From CAYHSW01 sp964431075 (GTDB taxonomy: Bacteria > Patescibacteriota > Microgenomatia > JAMCZE01): a stretch of DNA of 5,677 bases. The position numbers and the translations under genes were made by a program. The notes under the pieces are model-generated. The model was not told the origin of the DNA. It saw only the letters and a list, made by a program, of their open reading frames with translations, and searched no databases. The number at the start of each line of letters is the position of its first letter. The first letter of the stretch is position 1. Positions 5,043-5,677 of this stretch are shown here, piece by piece. The stretch spans positions 1-5,677 of the forward strand of contig CAYSID010000029.1 of NCBI GenBank assembly GCA_964431075.1. The letters run 5' to 3'.

Positions 5043-5061
5043 CGGCGAATTATATTCGCCG
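5043..5061 (+). terminator. 8-bp hairpin after the toxin operon
   Basis: CGGCGAAT at 5043-5050 pairs perfectly with ATTCGCCG at 5054-5061 around a 3-nt loop, starting one base after the TAA of the membrane-protein gene. Only GTTATT follows, so the U tract is weak. It may be a partial terminator, or an operator for the next gene, because the same octamer recurs within that gene's promoter. Confidence 0.45.
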
Positions 5062-5065
5062 GTTA

Positions 5066-5094
5066 TTGACAAAATCGGCGAATGGCGATATCAT
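5066..5094 (+). promoter_or_regulatory. Strong predicted promoter of the AAA ATPase gene
   Basis: TTGACA at 5066-5071 is a perfect -35. A 17-bp spacer leads to TATCAT at 5089-5094 (5 of 6 to TATAAT). The -10 ends 6 nt before the ATG at 5101, again predicting a leaderless message. It is the best match to consensus in the window. Confidence 0.7.
5076..5083 (+). promoter_or_regulatory. CGGCGAAT motif in the promoter spacer, candidate operator half-site
   Basis: A third copy of the octamer found in both arms of the hairpin at 5043-5061, placed between the -35 and -10, and followed by a shorter echo GGCGA at 5084-5088. A protein bound here would block the promoter. Confidence 0.35.
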
Positions 5095-5100
5095 GTTTGT

Positions 5101-5661
5101 ATGAGTGATATCTTGTACCTGTTTAATCCTTGGTGGGAGCGCAAAGAGTTTTTTACTGGGACTACTCGCGACCGGTATTTAAGCCAATTAAACAAAAATA
5201 TTTCCAGCAAACAGGCGATTTTGATTGTGGGGAGTCGGCGGGTTGGAAAAACAGTTTTACTTCATCAGCTAATTCGTCAGCTTCTTGACCAAAAAATTGC
5301 CCCAAAGACATTAATATATTTACCGCTTGACCACCCAAGTCTTAGTGGAACGAAGATTTTAGAACTAATCGAAGAAATTAGAACGGTTCACGGTCTAAAA
5401 AGAGAAGAAAAACTCTATTTATTTTTGGACGAGGTTCAATTTTCTCCAACTTGGGAGCAGGAGGCCAAAGCTATAATTGATTTTGAAAACATTAAAGTGT
5501 TTATTTCCGGGTCAGCCTCGACAAAAATTTTATCCAAAGGGGCCTTTTTAACTGGGCGAACACTTACTTTTAATATTGAACCATTTGATTTTAAAGAGTT
5601 TGTAGCTTATCATGGGGGCGCCGGTAAATTGGACAGTTCTTTTAAAAACAGTTTGTTCTAA
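5101..5661 (+). CDS. AAA_14/DUF4143-type ATPase, cut short by an in-frame TAA
   Basis: The product (186 aa) is the ATPase half of a widespread family that pairs an AAA_14 domain with a C-terminal DUF4143 domain. The role of the family is poorly known, with links to DNA-related and mobile functions. Visible are NPWWERKEFF (9-18), Walker A GSRRVGKT (44-51), Walker B LYLFLDEVQ (105-113), the SGS segment (136-138), the LTGR motif (150-153) and EPFDFKEF (160-167). Family members usually run to about 370-450 aa. Here TAA at 5659-5661 follows LF, and the next codons in the same frame read IYLVV then G.., which restores the family motif LFxxYLxxGG. The gene therefore looks like a nonsense-interrupted copy, or the base is a sequencing error. 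The window ends 16 nt later, so the rest cannot be judged. Confidence 0.85.
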   Translation: MSDILYLFNPWWERKEFFTGTTRDRYLSQLNKNISSKQAILIVGSRRVGKTVLLHQLIRQLLDQKIAPKTLIYLPLDHPSLSGTKILELIEEIRTVHGLKREEKLYLFLDEVQFSPTWEQEAKAIIDFENIKVFISGSASTKILSKGAFLTGRTLTFNIEPFDFKEFVAYHGGAGKLDSSFKNSLF

Positions 5662-5677
5662 ATATATCTGGTAGTTG

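Noticed and set aside
5659..5661. Recoded TAA in the ATPase gene
   Set aside because: TAA ends the toxin gene and the membrane-protein gene normally, so a mutation or sequence error is simpler.
1..5677. UGA recoding to glycine as in Gracilibacteria/Absconditabacteria
   Set aside because: The DHH and DUF2283 genes end naturally at TGA, and no in-frame TGA interrupts the conserved genes.
1..5677. CRISPR array, tRNA or rRNA genes, insertion sequence
   Set aside because: No regularly spaced repeats, no cloverleaf or rRNA-like stretch and no transposase or integrase motif were seen on either strand.

Overview
The window looks like a chromosomal piece of a Patescibacteria (CPR) bacterium, most likely in or near the Microgenomates. 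This is inference. The supporting signs are a minimal NusA (341 aa) next to a very short IF-2 (454 aa), a diverged DHH-domain protein directly after infB, a single-pass membrane protein ending in the QILxTFxF type of tail that I recall as common in these genomes, and genes that appear to start at the 5' end of their transcripts. TGA is a normal stop here: the DHH gene and the DUF2283 gene both end in TGA. This argues against the Gracilibacteria and Absconditabacteria, which read UGA as glycine.

Positions 1-3437 hold core genes. A partial membrane-protein gene runs leftward off the window. Facing away from it is the operon nusA - infB - DHH-family protein, with a 20-bp gap and then an ATGA overlap. 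NusA controls transcription elongation and termination, IF-2 places initiator tRNA on the ribosome, and the third protein resembles NrnA-type phosphoesterases but has lost several metal ligands. The 46-bp gap between the two divergent units contains an 8+8 bp inverted repeat that reads as two interlocked promoters, one for each direction.

Positions 3438-3840 are a transition zone: a G/C-tract region that can pair in two ways, one doubtful small ORF (3505-3690), the tail of a decayed gene (3719-3754), a perfect 16-bp palindrome, and a good promoter. Positions 3841-5041 are an accessory three-gene operon with overlapping genes: a RelE/BECR-like toxin candidate, a DUF2283 protein (likely antitoxin), and a membrane-anchored extracytoplasmic protein coupled to it by ATGA. 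The decayed tail and the end of the membrane-protein gene share a 24-bp direct repeat with one mismatch, so this module is bracketed by related sequence.

Positions 5042-5677 hold a hairpin, a near-consensus promoter with repeated CGGCGAAT motifs, and an AAA (AAA_14/DUF4143-type) ATPase. Its reading frame is cut by TAA exactly where the family motif LFxxYLxxGG would continue, and that motif resumes in frame after the stop.

The strongest cross-cutting observation is that four transcription starts (leftward gene, nusA, toxin, ATPase) each have a -35/-10 pair with exactly 17-bp spacing and a -10 only 6-9 nt from the start codon, which predicts leaderless or nearly leaderless mRNAs. Downstream genes in the operons mostly use overlapping starts instead.
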